Source: a virus
Length of the DNA: 32,093 bases
Direction: 5' to 3' (one strand)
Virus record (IMG/VR): IMGVR_UViG_3300042879_004080
Span: 1 to 32,093 of that record
Below are positions 21,192-29,139 of the stretch, piece by piece; position 1 is the first letter of the stretch, and every line of letters begins with the position of its first letter. Position numbers and translations under genes: made by a program. The notes beneath the pieces were generated by a model. It had not been told where the DNA came from, did no database searches, and was given only the letters and a program-made list of their open reading frames with translations.

Positions 21192-22820
21192 CTAGCTTTT
21201 CTTTTTGCGGGCGGCCTTGTTTTTTAGGCCAATGGCCTTAGCCACCATGTCCAGTTCCTTGTCGGACAGCTCCAGATCCGGGTCGTCCTTCATGGTAAAC
21301 GCCTCGGTTTTCGTGGCGGGCTCGGGATCCAAAACAGCCACGGGCTCAGAGATCTCCACCGGGGCGGACATGTTGATCGTGACGGTTGCGGCAGACATTT
21401 CCGGGGCCTCGGTCTGGTCGGCCGGAGCCTGAGCGGACGGAGGGGTCACGGGCGCGGGAGAAGCTGGCTTCTGCCCGGTGTTCTGGATTTCCGCCATATC
21501 CACGCCGGCCTCGGTGGCCCGGGCGCGGATGAAAACCTGCTCGGCGATTCGTTGCTCAACGATCTCCTGCCAGTCGTCGCCCCGTTCGGCGGCGATGTCG
21601 GCCAAGGTCCGGATGCCCAGCTTCAGGTCCTCGCGGTCCGCGGCACTGTCGCGCCCAGCGTCGATCGTGGTGCGTTTCGGCGTGTGATAGACGGCGCCCC
21701 ACCAGCGGTCCATCCCCCGGGGCGGGGTAAGGTCGCCGCGCTTGATGCCCTTGGCCAAGGCCCAGAGGCGGACGCGGGAGACGAGCTGGGTGATAATGGC
21801 CTGGCTGACCTCGTCGAACCGGCGCTGGGCTTGGGCAAGGACGAACCGCTGGGACGGACCGGAAAGGTCTGCTTTCCACATATACTCATAAGGCAGCCCC
21901 AGCCCGGCCGCTGCGGCCCGAAGGAACTGGTCCATAAACTCCTGCAGGTTAGGCCCGGGGCGGTCGTTTTTGATTTCCTTGAGAGTCTTGCCGGCGGGCA
22001 AGTTCCAGATGGCGCCGCCGCCAAGGATCTTGTCGGTGGTGATTCCCTCGTCGCTGGTGCTGTCGGGCCCGAAGAATCCGGTGCTTCCCTGCCCCTCCAG
22101 CGCGAGGCCGATGGCTCCGGCGCGTTTGGCTCCGGCGGTTTCAAATTCCAAGATCTCCTGGCGGTCCTGCAAAAGGTTGAGGCAGGAGACGAGGCGGGAG
22201 ATGCTGCGCAGCTCGTCCGGGCGGTCGCGCTCGGCCAGCACAATCACGTCGGCGGCCTGCACCTCGGTGTACTTGTCGCCGTCGCCGGTGCGGATGTAGT
22301 AGGAAAGCGGACGGCCTTGGGCGTTGATGCGGACGCCGTCGGAAATGCGCTTGTCGCTACCTAGGTAAGCGGGCGTCTCGCACCGGTGGGCTTCGACAAG
22401 CTGGAGCTGCGGCCAGCCGTCGCCGTTGTCGGTTAAAATAATAAAAAGCTCGTTGTCGCGTAGCATAGTCCGGCAAGCCACTTGCTGGAGCGTGTTGAAA
22501 TCGAGCAGCCCGCGCACGTCGCAGGCCAGGCTCCAATTATGAAACCACTCCTCGGTGGCGGCGTTCCAGCCCTCGTCGGAGGTGCGGGCCTGGCATTTGA
22601 TGCCCGGGCCGATGGAGTTTCGGGTGATGCAGTCGATTGCGCCTCGAACGACGGGGTCGTTGTAGTACATGTAGCGCGCTAGGCCCAGCACCTGCCGGCG
22701 GCTGGCCGTGGTCACGTCCAGCTTGGTGTCCTGCGGCGCGGCGTAAATGTAACGGCGCTGCGATTGCTGGGGCTGACCCGCCCGCGCGATCCGCCCAAAC
22801 CAGCTGCCCCAGCTTGCCAT
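21192..22820 (-). CDS. Portal protein, lambda gpB family
   Basis: A 542-aa portal. The N-terminal half has the family pattern: ARYMYYNDPVVRGAIDCITRNSIGPGIK near residues 48-75 (positions only approximate), then QLQLVEAHRCETP, a YYIRTGDGD segment, and AGAKRAGAIGLALEG. The later part has LPYEYMWKADLSGPSQRFVLAQAQRRF, typical of lambda-like portals. It forms the dodecameric ring at the capsid vertex through which DNA enters and leaves and to which connectors bind. From about residue 440 the sequence becomes low-complexity and rich in Pro, Ala and Glu, ending in a basic tail (KNKAARKKKS); this extension goes beyond the core family and may be disordered or contact scaffold. Confidence 0.92.
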   Translation of the reverse strand: MASWGSWFGRIARAGQPQQSQRRYIYAAPQDTKLDVTTASRRQVLGLARYMYYNDPVVRGAIDCITRNSIGPGIKCQARTSDEGWNAATEEWFHNWSLACDVRGLLDFNTLQQVACRTMLRDNELFIILTDNGDGWPQLQLVEAHRCETPAYLGSDKRISDGVRINAQGRPLSYYIRTGDGDKYTEVQAADVIVLAERDRPDELRSISRLVSCLNLLQDRQEILEFETAGAKRAGAIGLALEGQGSTGFFGPDSTSDEGITTDKILGGGAIWNLPAGKTLKEIKNDRPGPNLQEFMDQFLRAAAAGLGLPYEYMWKADLSGPSQRFVLAQAQRRFDEVSQAIITQLVSRVRLWALAKGIKRGDLTPPRGMDRWWGAVYHTPKRTTIDAGRDSAADREDLKLGIRTLADIAAERGDDWQEIVEQRIAEQVFIRARATEAGVDMAEIQNTGQKPASPAPVTPPSAQAPADQTEAPEMSAATVTINMSAPVEISEPVAVLDPEPATKTEAFTMKDDPDLELSDKELDMVAKAIGLKNKAARKKKS

Positions 22821-22821
22821 A

Positions 22822-23142
22822 TCAGTAAACCTCGGCGGTGAACTGCGGGTAGCTGACGGAACCGGTGGACTTGGTCAGAAAGTCCTCAACTTGAGCTGAT
22901 GTGGTAAAATCTTTTACGGCCTTCCAGCAGTTGAGCGCAACCTGGGTGACGCCTGCGGGATTAAAGCCCGGCTGCAGCTGATAGCTGAATGATTTGCCGG
23001 CCACGGATGCGCTGACCATCACCTTGCCCCCGTTGGTGAACGTGTTGGCCTGCCCAGCCGCAAGGGCTTCCAGAGCCAAGCGAAGGGCAACCGGATCCTT
23101 CGAAGCCTGTATCCAAAGGGAAAAAATGAGCCCACGCTCCAC
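22822..23142 (-). CDS. gpW-like head-tail connector protein
   Basis: A 106-aa protein between the terminase and the portal, exactly where lambda gpW lies. A helix (ALRLALEALAAGQA) leads into a beta hairpin (GGKVMVSASVAGKSFSYQL) and another helix, the order seen in gpW, which completes the head so that the tail can join. It is longer than lambda gpW (68 aa), with an additional C-terminal segment (QVEDFLTKSTGSVSYPQ). The start is taken as GTG at 23142; no strong ribosome site is obvious, so the exact start is uncertain. The portal gene begins one base after its stop. Confidence 0.6.
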   Translation of the reverse strand: MERGLIFSLWIQASKDPVALRLALEALAAGQANTFTNGGKVMVSASVAGKSFSYQLQPGFNPAGVTQVALNCWKAVKDFTTSAQVEDFLTKSTGSVSYPQFTAEVY

Positions 23143-23157
23143 GCGCCTCTAGTCGTG

Positions 23158-24891
23158 TCAAGCATCGGACTTCTCCATGGCGGCCTCGGCGGCAATCACC
23201 TTCCCAAAAACGGCAAAGCCGGCCAGATAGGTCTCGCAGTCGTAAAGATGGTCGGGGCGGTGTTTGACCCGGATCCATTCATACAGATCCTTGCCGGTCT
23301 TTCGGTTCACCCGGTGCACCTTTTTATGGCTGGCCATATGCTCGCGGTACTCCGGGCTGACGTCGTGCGCCACCTCCCACATCGGCCCCTGTCCTCGGCG
23401 TAGCCAGGCGAGCAGATCCTGGCATCCTGGGCTGGATAGGAGCAGCAGCTGGCAGCCAGCGTCGGTGGGCTGGATGGAGCTGTGCACGGATTTGATCCGC
23501 GTCCCTCGGTCCTCAATTAAGAAGTGCGGCCGCTCCTCGCCCTTGATGGCGGTCCAGCCGTACCTGGCGGCGATGCGGTAGGTGTCTTGGGTTTCGTAGC
23601 CGGAATCAATCGCCACGTGTCGGGCCTGGATTCGGTGCTCGGCCATCAGCTGGGCCACGTCCTCAATCGTCCGCCTTCGCCCCTCGTCAAACAGCCGGCT
23701 CGTCCCATCCCGGGCAAAGGCTCGGATCACGTACCAGTATTCGTCGATCTGCCGGTCAATCGCCGCCAGCAAAATGTGATCCTTGTCCCATGGCTGTTTC
23801 TTGGCAAAGGCTCCGGGCGGGATGGCGGCCGCCTCGTCGTCGTCAAATTGATCCTCCCAAGGCAGGGCGCACCAGCCGTTCACCCATCCCTGCAAGCCGT
23901 GCAAGTAGTGCTTTTCGGTTAGGAACTTTTTGGCCGTCTCGCCGAATCCGATGTTGCTGTACCAGCTGGGCAGGCGGAAGGACCGGTGGCCGGGATCCGC
24001 GTGCGGATTGCCGGCCGTCCACCTGCCCTGCTCGATCGCTTTGCGCCGGTGCCCCTCACCCCAGGGCTCGCCGCACTTGGTGCAATGGTAGACGGCGGAG
24101 TCCGTCACCCGTTTTAGATCCCACTTTCCGTCCTCGGATCTCGCTCCTTCGTCCCATTTGATCTGCCCAAACTCCATGGCCTGCCGTTCGCCGCAAGCGT
24201 GGCAAGGAACGTGGAAAGTCTCCTGCGTTCCGGCCTGATAGTTTTGCCAGATGTCGCCGGTGTTCAGCGTCGGCGTGCTGGTCAGGACGTGCTTGCGCCC
24301 GGGAAACGCCTTGGTCCGCTCCAGCGCCAGGTTGTAGGCGGCGGCCTCCTTCTCTGTTGGCGGCGCAAACTTGTCCAGCTCGTCCAGCACGGCGATGCAG
24401 ATGGGCCGGCTGGAGATGTTGGCCGGACTGTTACTGCCGACCAGCGACAGAGTCATCGTGGCAAACTGCATCTCCAAAATTTTGAAGTCGTCCATGTCAT
24501 GCGGGAACAGGGACCGCACCGGCCGGCACTTTTGGAAGATGGGGGTCAGTCGCGTCTCGCTGTAGCTGCGGGCCAAGTCGGCGTTGGGCATGACAAGCAG
24601 CGCCGGAGCCGGGTCGTTGGCGATGCGGTAGGCGAGCCAGATCGCCAGCGTCAGGGTCTTTCCCGTCTGACTTCCCCAGCAAAGCGTGACGGTATGGACG
24701 CCCGGATCCGCCAGCGCGTCCAGCACGCCCCGGACGTAAGGCGTCCAGCTGGTGCTGTAGAGTCCTGGCCGTGCGGTCAGCCGGCTGTCCAGCTGGATGT
24801 TGCGCTCCGCCCATTCAATGACGCTGGGCGGCTTTTCGTAGTGCCACCGTGCCCTCGCCCTCCGGCGCAGCTCCTCCTGCGCCCCGGTCAC
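23158..24891 (-). CDS. Terminase large subunit, lambda gpA family
   Basis: A 577-aa packaging motor with GTG start overlapping the previous stop (GTGA). The ATPase has Walker A GSQTGKT (73-79), Walker B VLDELDKF (168-175) and a coupling motif TSTPTL (204-209). A zinc-ribbon-like insertion follows (Cys-230/233 and Cys-270/273), as in GpA-type terminases. The C-terminal nuclease has Asp-379 (AAIDRQ), Asp-429 (VAIDSGYET) and Asp-551 (HLYDCETY), matching the RNase H-like fold that cuts concatemers. It would translocate DNA into the prohead and cleave genome ends. Membership of the gpA family suggests a cos-type strategy, but the end site is not visible here. Confidence 0.95.
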   Translation of the reverse strand: MTGAQEELRRRARARWHYEKPPSVIEWAERNIQLDSRLTARPGLYSTSWTPYVRGVLDALADPGVHTVTLCWGSQTGKTLTLAIWLAYRIANDPAPALLVMPNADLARSYSETRLTPIFQKCRPVRSLFPHDMDDFKILEMQFATMTLSLVGSNSPANISSRPICIAVLDELDKFAPPTEKEAAAYNLALERTKAFPGRKHVLTSTPTLNTGDIWQNYQAGTQETFHVPCHACGERQAMEFGQIKWDEGARSEDGKWDLKRVTDSAVYHCTKCGEPWGEGHRRKAIEQGRWTAGNPHADPGHRSFRLPSWYSNIGFGETAKKFLTEKHYLHGLQGWVNGWCALPWEDQFDDDEAAAIPPGAFAKKQPWDKDHILLAAIDRQIDEYWYVIRAFARDGTSRLFDEGRRRTIEDVAQLMAEHRIQARHVAIDSGYETQDTYRIAARYGWTAIKGEERPHFLIEDRGTRIKSVHSSIQPTDAGCQLLLLSSPGCQDLLAWLRRGQGPMWEVAHDVSPEYREHMASHKKVHRVNRKTGKDLYEWIRVKHRPDHLYDCETYLAGFAVFGKVIAAEAAMEKSDA

Positions 24892-25367
24892 AGCGCCGCC
24901 TCGACCTGACGCATTATCTGCCCGACCTCGCCCTCCACCTCGGCCTCCACCTCGGCGGCCGGACGGTTGGCACAGATGGGCGCCAGTCTCTTGGCCATGC
25001 CTTTAAGAAGCGGGATAAGGGCGTTGTCCCTAGCTGCCGCCAGCTTGTCGGCCTCGTCCACAGGCACCATCGTTCCCTCCGCCTGATCGATCTCGGGGCG
25101 GTCGCCCTTCATGCGGCGCAATGCCTCTACCACCTTGGTGTAGTTGGCAATCAGTTCCGACCGGTCCGCCCTTGTGTCGTCCTTGGCACTCTCGCCCAAG
25201 CTGGCCGCTAGGTCCTCAAGCCGCTTGATTTCCAGATCCAACCCACCGCCCTTGGCTTTGACCAGCGGCTGAGCCGGCGCGGCCGCCCGCTTTCTGTAAG
25301 CGGTTGCCCTGGACTGGCCGGTGGCCGCCATAGCCCTAGCAATGTCGTGGTTCTTGGATCTGCCCAT
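24888..25367 (-). CDS. Terminase small subunit (putative)
   Basis: A 159-aa protein directly upstream of the terminase large subunit, with an N-terminal helix-turn-helix-like segment (HDIARAMAATGQSRATAYRKR, described here by positions 8-28). This is typical of small terminase subunits, which recognise the packaging site and load phage DNA onto the motor. The middle is helical (DLEIKRLEDLAASLG..., then a Tyr/Lys-rich helix near residue 75-90) and the C-terminus is Glu/Val-rich, consistent with oligomerisation and contact with the large subunit. The stop overlaps the large-subunit GTG start. The call rests on order and the HTH rather than on strong sequence recognition. Confidence 0.7.
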   Translation of the reverse strand: MGRSKNHDIARAMAATGQSRATAYRKRAAAPAQPLVKAKGGGLDLEIKRLEDLAASLGESAKDDTRADRSELIANYTKVVEALRRMKGDRPEIDQAEGTMVPVDEADKLAAARDNALIPLLKGMAKRLAPICANRPAAEVEAEVEGEVGQIMRQVEAAL

Positions 25368-25373
25368 GAGACT

Positions 25374-25472
25374 TTAAGGTTTGGGGGTCACACTCAAGAA
25401 ATTGACGGGAGTCGTCGCCACCGCAGGCTGTAGCCAGTTAAAAGATTCCTTACGCATCGCCGTTGTGATCAT
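25374..25472 (-). CDS. Possible 32-aa ORF coupled to the ParB-like gene
   Basis: An ATG overlaps the stop of the ParB-like gene as ATGA and opens a frame starting MITTAMRKESFNWLQP that stops six bases before the terminase small-subunit start. It exactly fills an otherwise empty 101-nt gap, and the ATGA link matches the coupling style of real genes here. It is very short and has no recognisable motif, so it could be chance. Confidence 0.35.
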   Translation of the reverse strand: MITTAMRKESFNWLQPAVATTPVNFLSVTPKP

Positions 25473-26125
25473 GCGCTTATCCTTGCGACAAGCCTCTTGA
25501 TGATGTCGCCAACAGGCTGAAGCTTTGCCAAGCATAGCTTTGCCTTTTCCGCATCCCAGTTCTCTATTGGATCCACCCTAGTAATGCGTTGGTTCCAACG
25601 CTCAATAAGAACGATAAATGCCTCTATGGTGGGCAGGCTTTCGTTGTCGAGCTGCTTCGCCCTAACAATTCCGCCATGGGCTATTGAAAGGCTGAGATCG
25701 TTAGGTGTTAGGTTTTCCGCAATGGCTCGCTTGAGCCAATAATCAGCCTCTTTCTTTGTTATCTTTCCGTTCGCCACCCATTTGTTCACGGCCTCGTGAT
25801 GGGCAAACTCCAGCTCATGCTTCCTTGAGCCATAATAAGCCTCGGCAACGTCCGCAAGCTTCTTTGTTTTGGCGAAATCAAACCAGGTCTGGGTGTCGAA
25901 ATACTCATCGACCTCTTCCTTGAAATGCTTTCTTCCGTAGGCCACCCAGTCGCCGACGCACCATTCCCAGCCGGCCTTAATTCTGCCGAGGTAATTTCCA
26001 ATTTCACACCATTCTGATCGGGTAGTCCCTTCTGGAATCTTTAAGCCAATTTCAGAAAATTGGCATTTTGAGATGATTGCGGGCTGATTGTTTTTGTTTT
26101 GTGGCTGCTGGGTTACGATTTGCAT
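25469..26125 (-). CDS. ParB-like / phage hypothetical DNA-binding protein, 218 aa
   Basis: The central region follows a pattern I recall from phage and bacterial proteins with a ParB-like helical domain: SEWCEIGNYLGRIKAGWEW, then CVGDWVAYGRKHF, a helix with FDFAKTKKLADVAEAY, the hallmark FAHHEAVNKW near residue 110, and a closing unit with LKRAIAENLTPNDLSLSI. Such proteins are thought to bind DNA. The start ATG lies inside the end of the upstream 184-aa gene (13-nt overlap). The gene is AT-richer than its surroundings and probably came with the 184-aa gene as a unit. It could act in regulation or partition; no CTPase motif of classical ParB is visible. Confidence 0.6.
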   Translation of the reverse strand: MQIVTQQPQNKNNQPAIISKCQFSEIGLKIPEGTTRSEWCEIGNYLGRIKAGWEWCVGDWVAYGRKHFKEEVDEYFDTQTWFDFAKTKKLADVAEAYYGSRKHELEFAHHEAVNKWVANGKITKKEADYWLKRAIAENLTPNDLSLSIAHGGIVRAKQLDNESLPTIEAFIVLIERWNQRITRVDPIENWDAEKAKLCLAKLQPVGDIIKRLVARISA

Positions 26126-26667
26126 GTTAGCTCCTTTTTCTTTTTTATTTTTTCACGCCGCCAATGCCGCTCCTCCTGCACTTTTTGATAGGAGGCAACG
26201 GCTGAAGCTGACTTAAAGTTTGCGTTTGTTCTTAAATCCAAAAGGTTTCGAAGGGTTATGGTTTCTTTCGACATGGCGGCAACAGTAAGCTTTATCCCAT
26301 ATTCTTTTATGATTTCCTTAACGGCCTGACGCATGCTCGGTAGTCCGTTAAGCGCCGCAAGGTTGCATGCGTAGGCTAGGCAATAGACCTTAAACTTCAT
26401 CCGCCCCCTCCCGTTTCGGCCTGACAGAATTATGCTGACCACCTTGGAAATGGTTTCTGCATGCGTGTTTTTTATATCTTCATCAATGGCCTCCTTATGC
26501 CATTGAAAGGCCACCTCGGCCGCTTGCCGTGCCTGACCTGTGCTTAATGTCTTAATTTTATGCGATATTCTTTCAGACAAAATATCTACGGGGCCATCAA
26601 GCTCGCTGGCTATGTCGAGCCAATACGACGATTCGTTTGATTCCGCTGGGTCTAGTGTTGTTTTCAT
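26113..26667 (-). CDS. Hypothetical 184-aa protein (possible DNA-binding regulator)
   Basis: The gene starts at ATG 26667 immediately downstream of the repeat array; TGCGGATAG supplies a GGA-type ribosome site eight or so bases upstream. The protein is mainly helical and strongly basic at its C-terminus (HWRREKIKKKKE). A segment near residues 117-140 (MRQAVKEIIKEYGIKLTVAAMSKE) has helix-turn-helix character. The DNA is AT-richer than the packaging and tail genes. I do not recognise the family. Its placement directly behind the repeats makes it a candidate ligand of those sites, as an autoregulator or initiator, but this is inference from position. Confidence 0.6.
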   Translation of the reverse strand: MKTTLDPAESNESSYWLDIASELDGPVDILSERISHKIKTLSTGQARQAAEVAFQWHKEAIDEDIKNTHAETISKVVSIILSGRNGRGRMKFKVYCLAYACNLAALNGLPSMRQAVKEIIKEYGIKLTVAAMSKETITLRNLLDLRTNANFKSASAVASYQKVQEERHWRREKIKKKKELTCKS

Positions 26668-26673
26668 AATTCT

Positions 26674-26798
26674 ATCCGCACTCCACGTTCAATCCGCAGA
26701 AAACATGCAATAATCCGCAAAATCCCCCCATAAAGGGGGGATTTATGCGGATAGAATTGCAGGGTATTTTTGCGGATAGTTTCATAATTTTTGCGGAT
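26674..26798. repeat. Six TGCGGAT repeats arranged symmetrically around a hairpin (possible origin or operator)
   Basis: The gap between the primase-helicase stop and the next start (26668-26801) holds six copies of a 7-mer. Three read ATCCGCA (26674-26680, 26692-26698, 26713-26719) and three read TGCGGAT (26746-26752, 26771-26777, 26792-26798), so the array is inverted around the central hairpin. The extended consensus is TGCGGATWR. Copy 1 and copy 4 match over 13 bases (TGCGGATAGAATT on opposite strands). A 10-bp direct repeat TTTCATAATT occurs at 26662-26671 and 26780-26789. Copy 1 also covers the likely ribosome-binding region of the 184-aa gene, which would suit repression. Iteron-like repeats beside a replication gene also fit a replication origin. 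Confidence 0.75.
26720..26744 (-). terminator. Perfect 10-bp hairpin, terminator-like, at the centre of the repeat array
   Basis: AAATCCCCCC and its exact complement flank a 5-nt loop (ATAAA). With one bulged base the pairing extends through the neighbouring ATCCGCA/TGCGGAT copies to about 17 bp. On the minus strand the stem ends in GGGGGGATTTT, so it could terminate primase-helicase transcription. Its central place in a symmetric repeat array also allows a cruciform or origin role. Confidence 0.6.
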
Positions 26799-26801
26799 AG
26801 G

Positions 26802-28787
26802 TTAAATGTCACTAAAGAGGACATATTTTTTGGCCTTTTCTCGGCCTATATTTTTGATTTTTGGAGGATCGGAAAACTCCCATCCGATTGTGATTTCCGA
26901 CGACTTTCTTTCCCCAATTCCGCACTTGTTTCGTATTAAAGCCTGCAAATCCCCTGCCTTGATGCCCGGGCGTATGGCTTCCCTAAACTGCTCAAAATCG
27001 ACGGCGGAAAGATCCATTCTGGGTCGCCCAGGCTCCCGCTTCTCCGGTTCATCCGACTCAATCCATGCGATCGAATCCGTAGCATGCCTCAAAAACACGC
27101 GAGGAAGGGCCTTGCTGGCCGTGATGCCGGCCTCGGGCTTGCTGGGGACCAATCCGCTGCGCCTGCCCCTTTTAACCACCTCCAAGACGAAATGATCGTT
27201 GTCCTCGCTCTTGACCGCGTTAAGCGTGATGACTGTCCGGGCCCAGTTGGTCAGCTCGCTGGAGCCCAGCCCCCAATACATTTTATCAAATCCTTGATAC
27301 CCGGACGCCGCATCCTTGGGGGGTTTGCCGCTGTGATGGATCAGGCACCAGGCAAACCCATGGCTGTGGCTCACCGGGTTGAGCTCGTTGCGGAGGAACA
27401 CGCTGGCCGTCTCCTGCTTGCTGATGTCCCCTCCTATAAAGGACAGTAGCGGATCCACCCAGAACAGGTCGGGCTTGTGCTTGCTCGCCAAGCGGCGGCA
27501 CAGATCGGCAAACCTTGCACCCGTCGAAAAACTCTCTTGGACGATGATCACGTTCTCAAAAACCAGCTTCCGCTCCTCTTGGCTTAGGGCCATGCGATCG
27601 ATAATGCCCCGGACGGTTTCCGACACGTCCCCGGCGTCATTCTCTGCCTGGACGATGATCGACTTGAGCGGCCGCTTGGGCTTGATTCCAAAAAACTCGC
27701 CCCCATAGGCCCATGTGATGGCGGCCTGCAGGCAAAGGACGGATTTTCCTAGCCCGCTCGATCCGACCCACAAAGCCGATCCTCCCCGGCACAGCCAGCG
27801 GTCTCCTAGGAGGGTCGTCTCATCCTTGGCCTTGTCGAAGGCCAGCATGTCGTCCCACTTGAAGGGCGTGGGCAGGTCTCCGACGATCGTCCACTCCCGC
27901 CAATCCTCAAACGCCTGCACCTCCTCGGCCACCTCGACCAGCTCCTGGCCGTTGCCCGTGCTGCGGCGGATGGCTCCGGGGAGCCGGCTGAACCGAGGGG
28001 CGTCCTTGTTCTGGCCGTCCAGCCCCTTGCAGTTTTCGAGGTGCTTGTAGACAAACTCCGCCCGCTCCTTGAACTCGTCCGCGTTGGCCGCATTGACCAC
28101 CACCCAAGCGTGAAGGCTCTTGCCCCCAGAGCGGATGATGCAGGACGTTGGCAGCTTCGCCTTTTTGATCTGCTCCCACTGCTCCTCGATCGTCCCCTTA
28201 TCAAATTCGACCAGCACGTGGCGAAACTGGTGGATCTCCTCCAGCACGCGCCGGTTGCCCTTGATCGGGTTGATGCAGACGTACACGCCGACCGCGTCCC
28301 CTTGCCACGTGGCCAGCCCGCCGTCCTTGAACAGCTCCAGCCACTCCTCCCGGGTGCGGGTTTCGCCACGGCCGCTGGGCCGCTCCCGCTCGCCGTCCAG
28401 GATGGCGCGGTCGATGTGGATGCGCTCGCTTTGGCGGAAAGCGTGGGCAAGGAAACGGTCGATGGCGTCCTCCTTGGAGGATTGCGGCATGGCCGGAACG
28501 TGCGCCGCTTCCCGGTAGACCGTCATCCCCCGGATCCCGTAGCGGCTGGCCGGCACCCACGGCTCCCGCCCCGGGCGGCTATAGGCGCTTTTCACCGCCG
28601 ACAACGCCTCCCGCTGGGTCAGCCCCACCTTGAGCGCCCAGCTCTCGGCCTCGACCTCCGCGTCCTCGATCGACATGCCTTGGTCGCGGAACTGGCAGGC
28701 GAGTTTGAACAGCTGGTTGTTACGCTCCCCTTCCGGGGCGCCGTTTTCGTAGATTGAGCGGACGGCTGGGGCAAGGGGGATGCTCAT
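26802..28787 (-). CDS. Primase-helicase (AEP-like primase fused to RepA-type AAA ATPase)
   Basis: A 661-aa replication protein. Residues about 20-72 resemble a PriCT-type helical domain (NNQLFKLACQFRDQG...). Residues about 160-300 look like an archaeo-eukaryotic primase core: an acidic motif VLVEFD (E194, D196), the SxH motif in SGGKSLHAW (S224, H226), and RFSRLPGAIR near 265-274. Residues about 330-560 form a RecA/RepA-like ATPase with Walker A GSSGLGKS (342-349) and Walker B LFWVDPL (D445), followed by HHSGKPPKDA. The C-terminus (about 600-661) may be a small winged-helix DNA-binding domain. It should prime and unwind phage DNA. No DNA polymerase is visible, so the phage may use the host polymerase or encode one elsewhere. 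The gene ends three bases before the repeat-rich stretch described separately. Confidence 0.88.
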   Translation of the reverse strand: MSIPLAPAVRSIYENGAPEGERNNQLFKLACQFRDQGMSIEDAEVEAESWALKVGLTQREALSAVKSAYSRPGREPWVPASRYGIRGMTVYREAAHVPAMPQSSKEDAIDRFLAHAFRQSERIHIDRAILDGERERPSGRGETRTREEWLELFKDGGLATWQGDAVGVYVCINPIKGNRRVLEEIHQFRHVLVEFDKGTIEEQWEQIKKAKLPTSCIIRSGGKSLHAWVVVNAANADEFKERAEFVYKHLENCKGLDGQNKDAPRFSRLPGAIRRSTGNGQELVEVAEEVQAFEDWREWTIVGDLPTPFKWDDMLAFDKAKDETTLLGDRWLCRGGSALWVGSSGLGKSVLCLQAAITWAYGGEFFGIKPKRPLKSIIVQAENDAGDVSETVRGIIDRMALSQEERKLVFENVIIVQESFSTGARFADLCRRLASKHKPDLFWVDPLLSFIGGDISKQETASVFLRNELNPVSHSHGFAWCLIHHSGKPPKDAASGYQGFDKMYWGLGSSELTNWARTVITLNAVKSEDNDHFVLEVVKRGRRSGLVPSKPEAGITASKALPRVFLRHATDSIAWIESDEPEKREPGRPRMDLSAVDFEQFREAIRPGIKAGDLQALIRNKCGIGERKSSEITIGWEFSDPPKIKNIGREKAKKYVLFSDI

Positions 28788-28999
28788 TTCGCTCCCCTCG
28801 CCTTCAGATCCCGCTCTTGATACCGCTCCGCCCGCTCGCGCAGGTCCTTGATGACGATCATCGCCAGGTCAAACTTGCCCAGTGCCCGCTTGAGCATGCG
28901 GTAGACGCCGTCGGGCATGTCCAGCTTCATGGTCTCGCGCAGGATGGCGATGCCCTTCTTTTGCACGTCCTCGGTGCAGCGGGTGCGTTTTACGCTCAT
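28784..28999 (-). CDS. Small basic hypothetical protein, 71 aa
   Basis: The start at MSVKRTRCTEDV is chosen because its ATG overlaps the preceding stop (ATGA); a longer upstream extension would be a frame shadow. The protein is rich in Lys and Arg and predicted mainly helical, with a long charged C-terminal helix (IKDLRERAERYQERDLKAR). Its stop overlaps the primase-helicase start as ATGA, suggesting co-production with that enzyme. It could bind DNA or act as a helicase accessory protein, but no motif proves this. Confidence 0.65.
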   Translation of the reverse strand: MSVKRTRCTEDVQKKGIAILRETMKLDMPDGVYRMLKRALGKFDLAMIVIKDLRERAERYQERDLKARGAK

Positions 29000-29139
29000 A
29001 CCCACTGCCCCATTCCGTACCGCCCGCGGTTCTTTTGAATCTGCGCCAGCACGCCGGCCCACTCCTCTGGCGTCCAGGAGGCGATGATGCGGGCGGAGAA
29101 ATCCCGGATGATCATTTCAAGCAGCTCCCTGTCGCTCAT
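28996..29139 (-). CDS. Small hypothetical protein, 47 aa
   Basis: The ORF starts MSDRELLEMIIRDFSARI inside the last codons of the methyltransferase (23-nt overlap), with a GGCGGAAC sequence directly before the ATG. It ends in an ATGA overlap with the following gene, which supports real translation. The sequence is mainly helical with a WTPEEWAGVL segment. No known domain is recognised. It probably belongs to the same early operon. Confidence 0.55.
   Translation of the reverse strand: MSDRELLEMIIRDFSARIIASWTPEEWAGVLAQIQKNRGRYGMGQWV

Noticed and set aside
26674-26798. CRISPR array
   Set aside because: The repeated unit is only 7-9 bases, occurs in both orientations, and spacing is irregular (18-25 bases); no cas genes are near.
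26745-26939. 64-codon plus-strand ORF starting in the repeat array
   Set aside because: It runs antisense into the 3' end of the primase-helicase gene and starts inside the repeats; no ribosome site and no motif. It could be real only if divergent transcription were shown.
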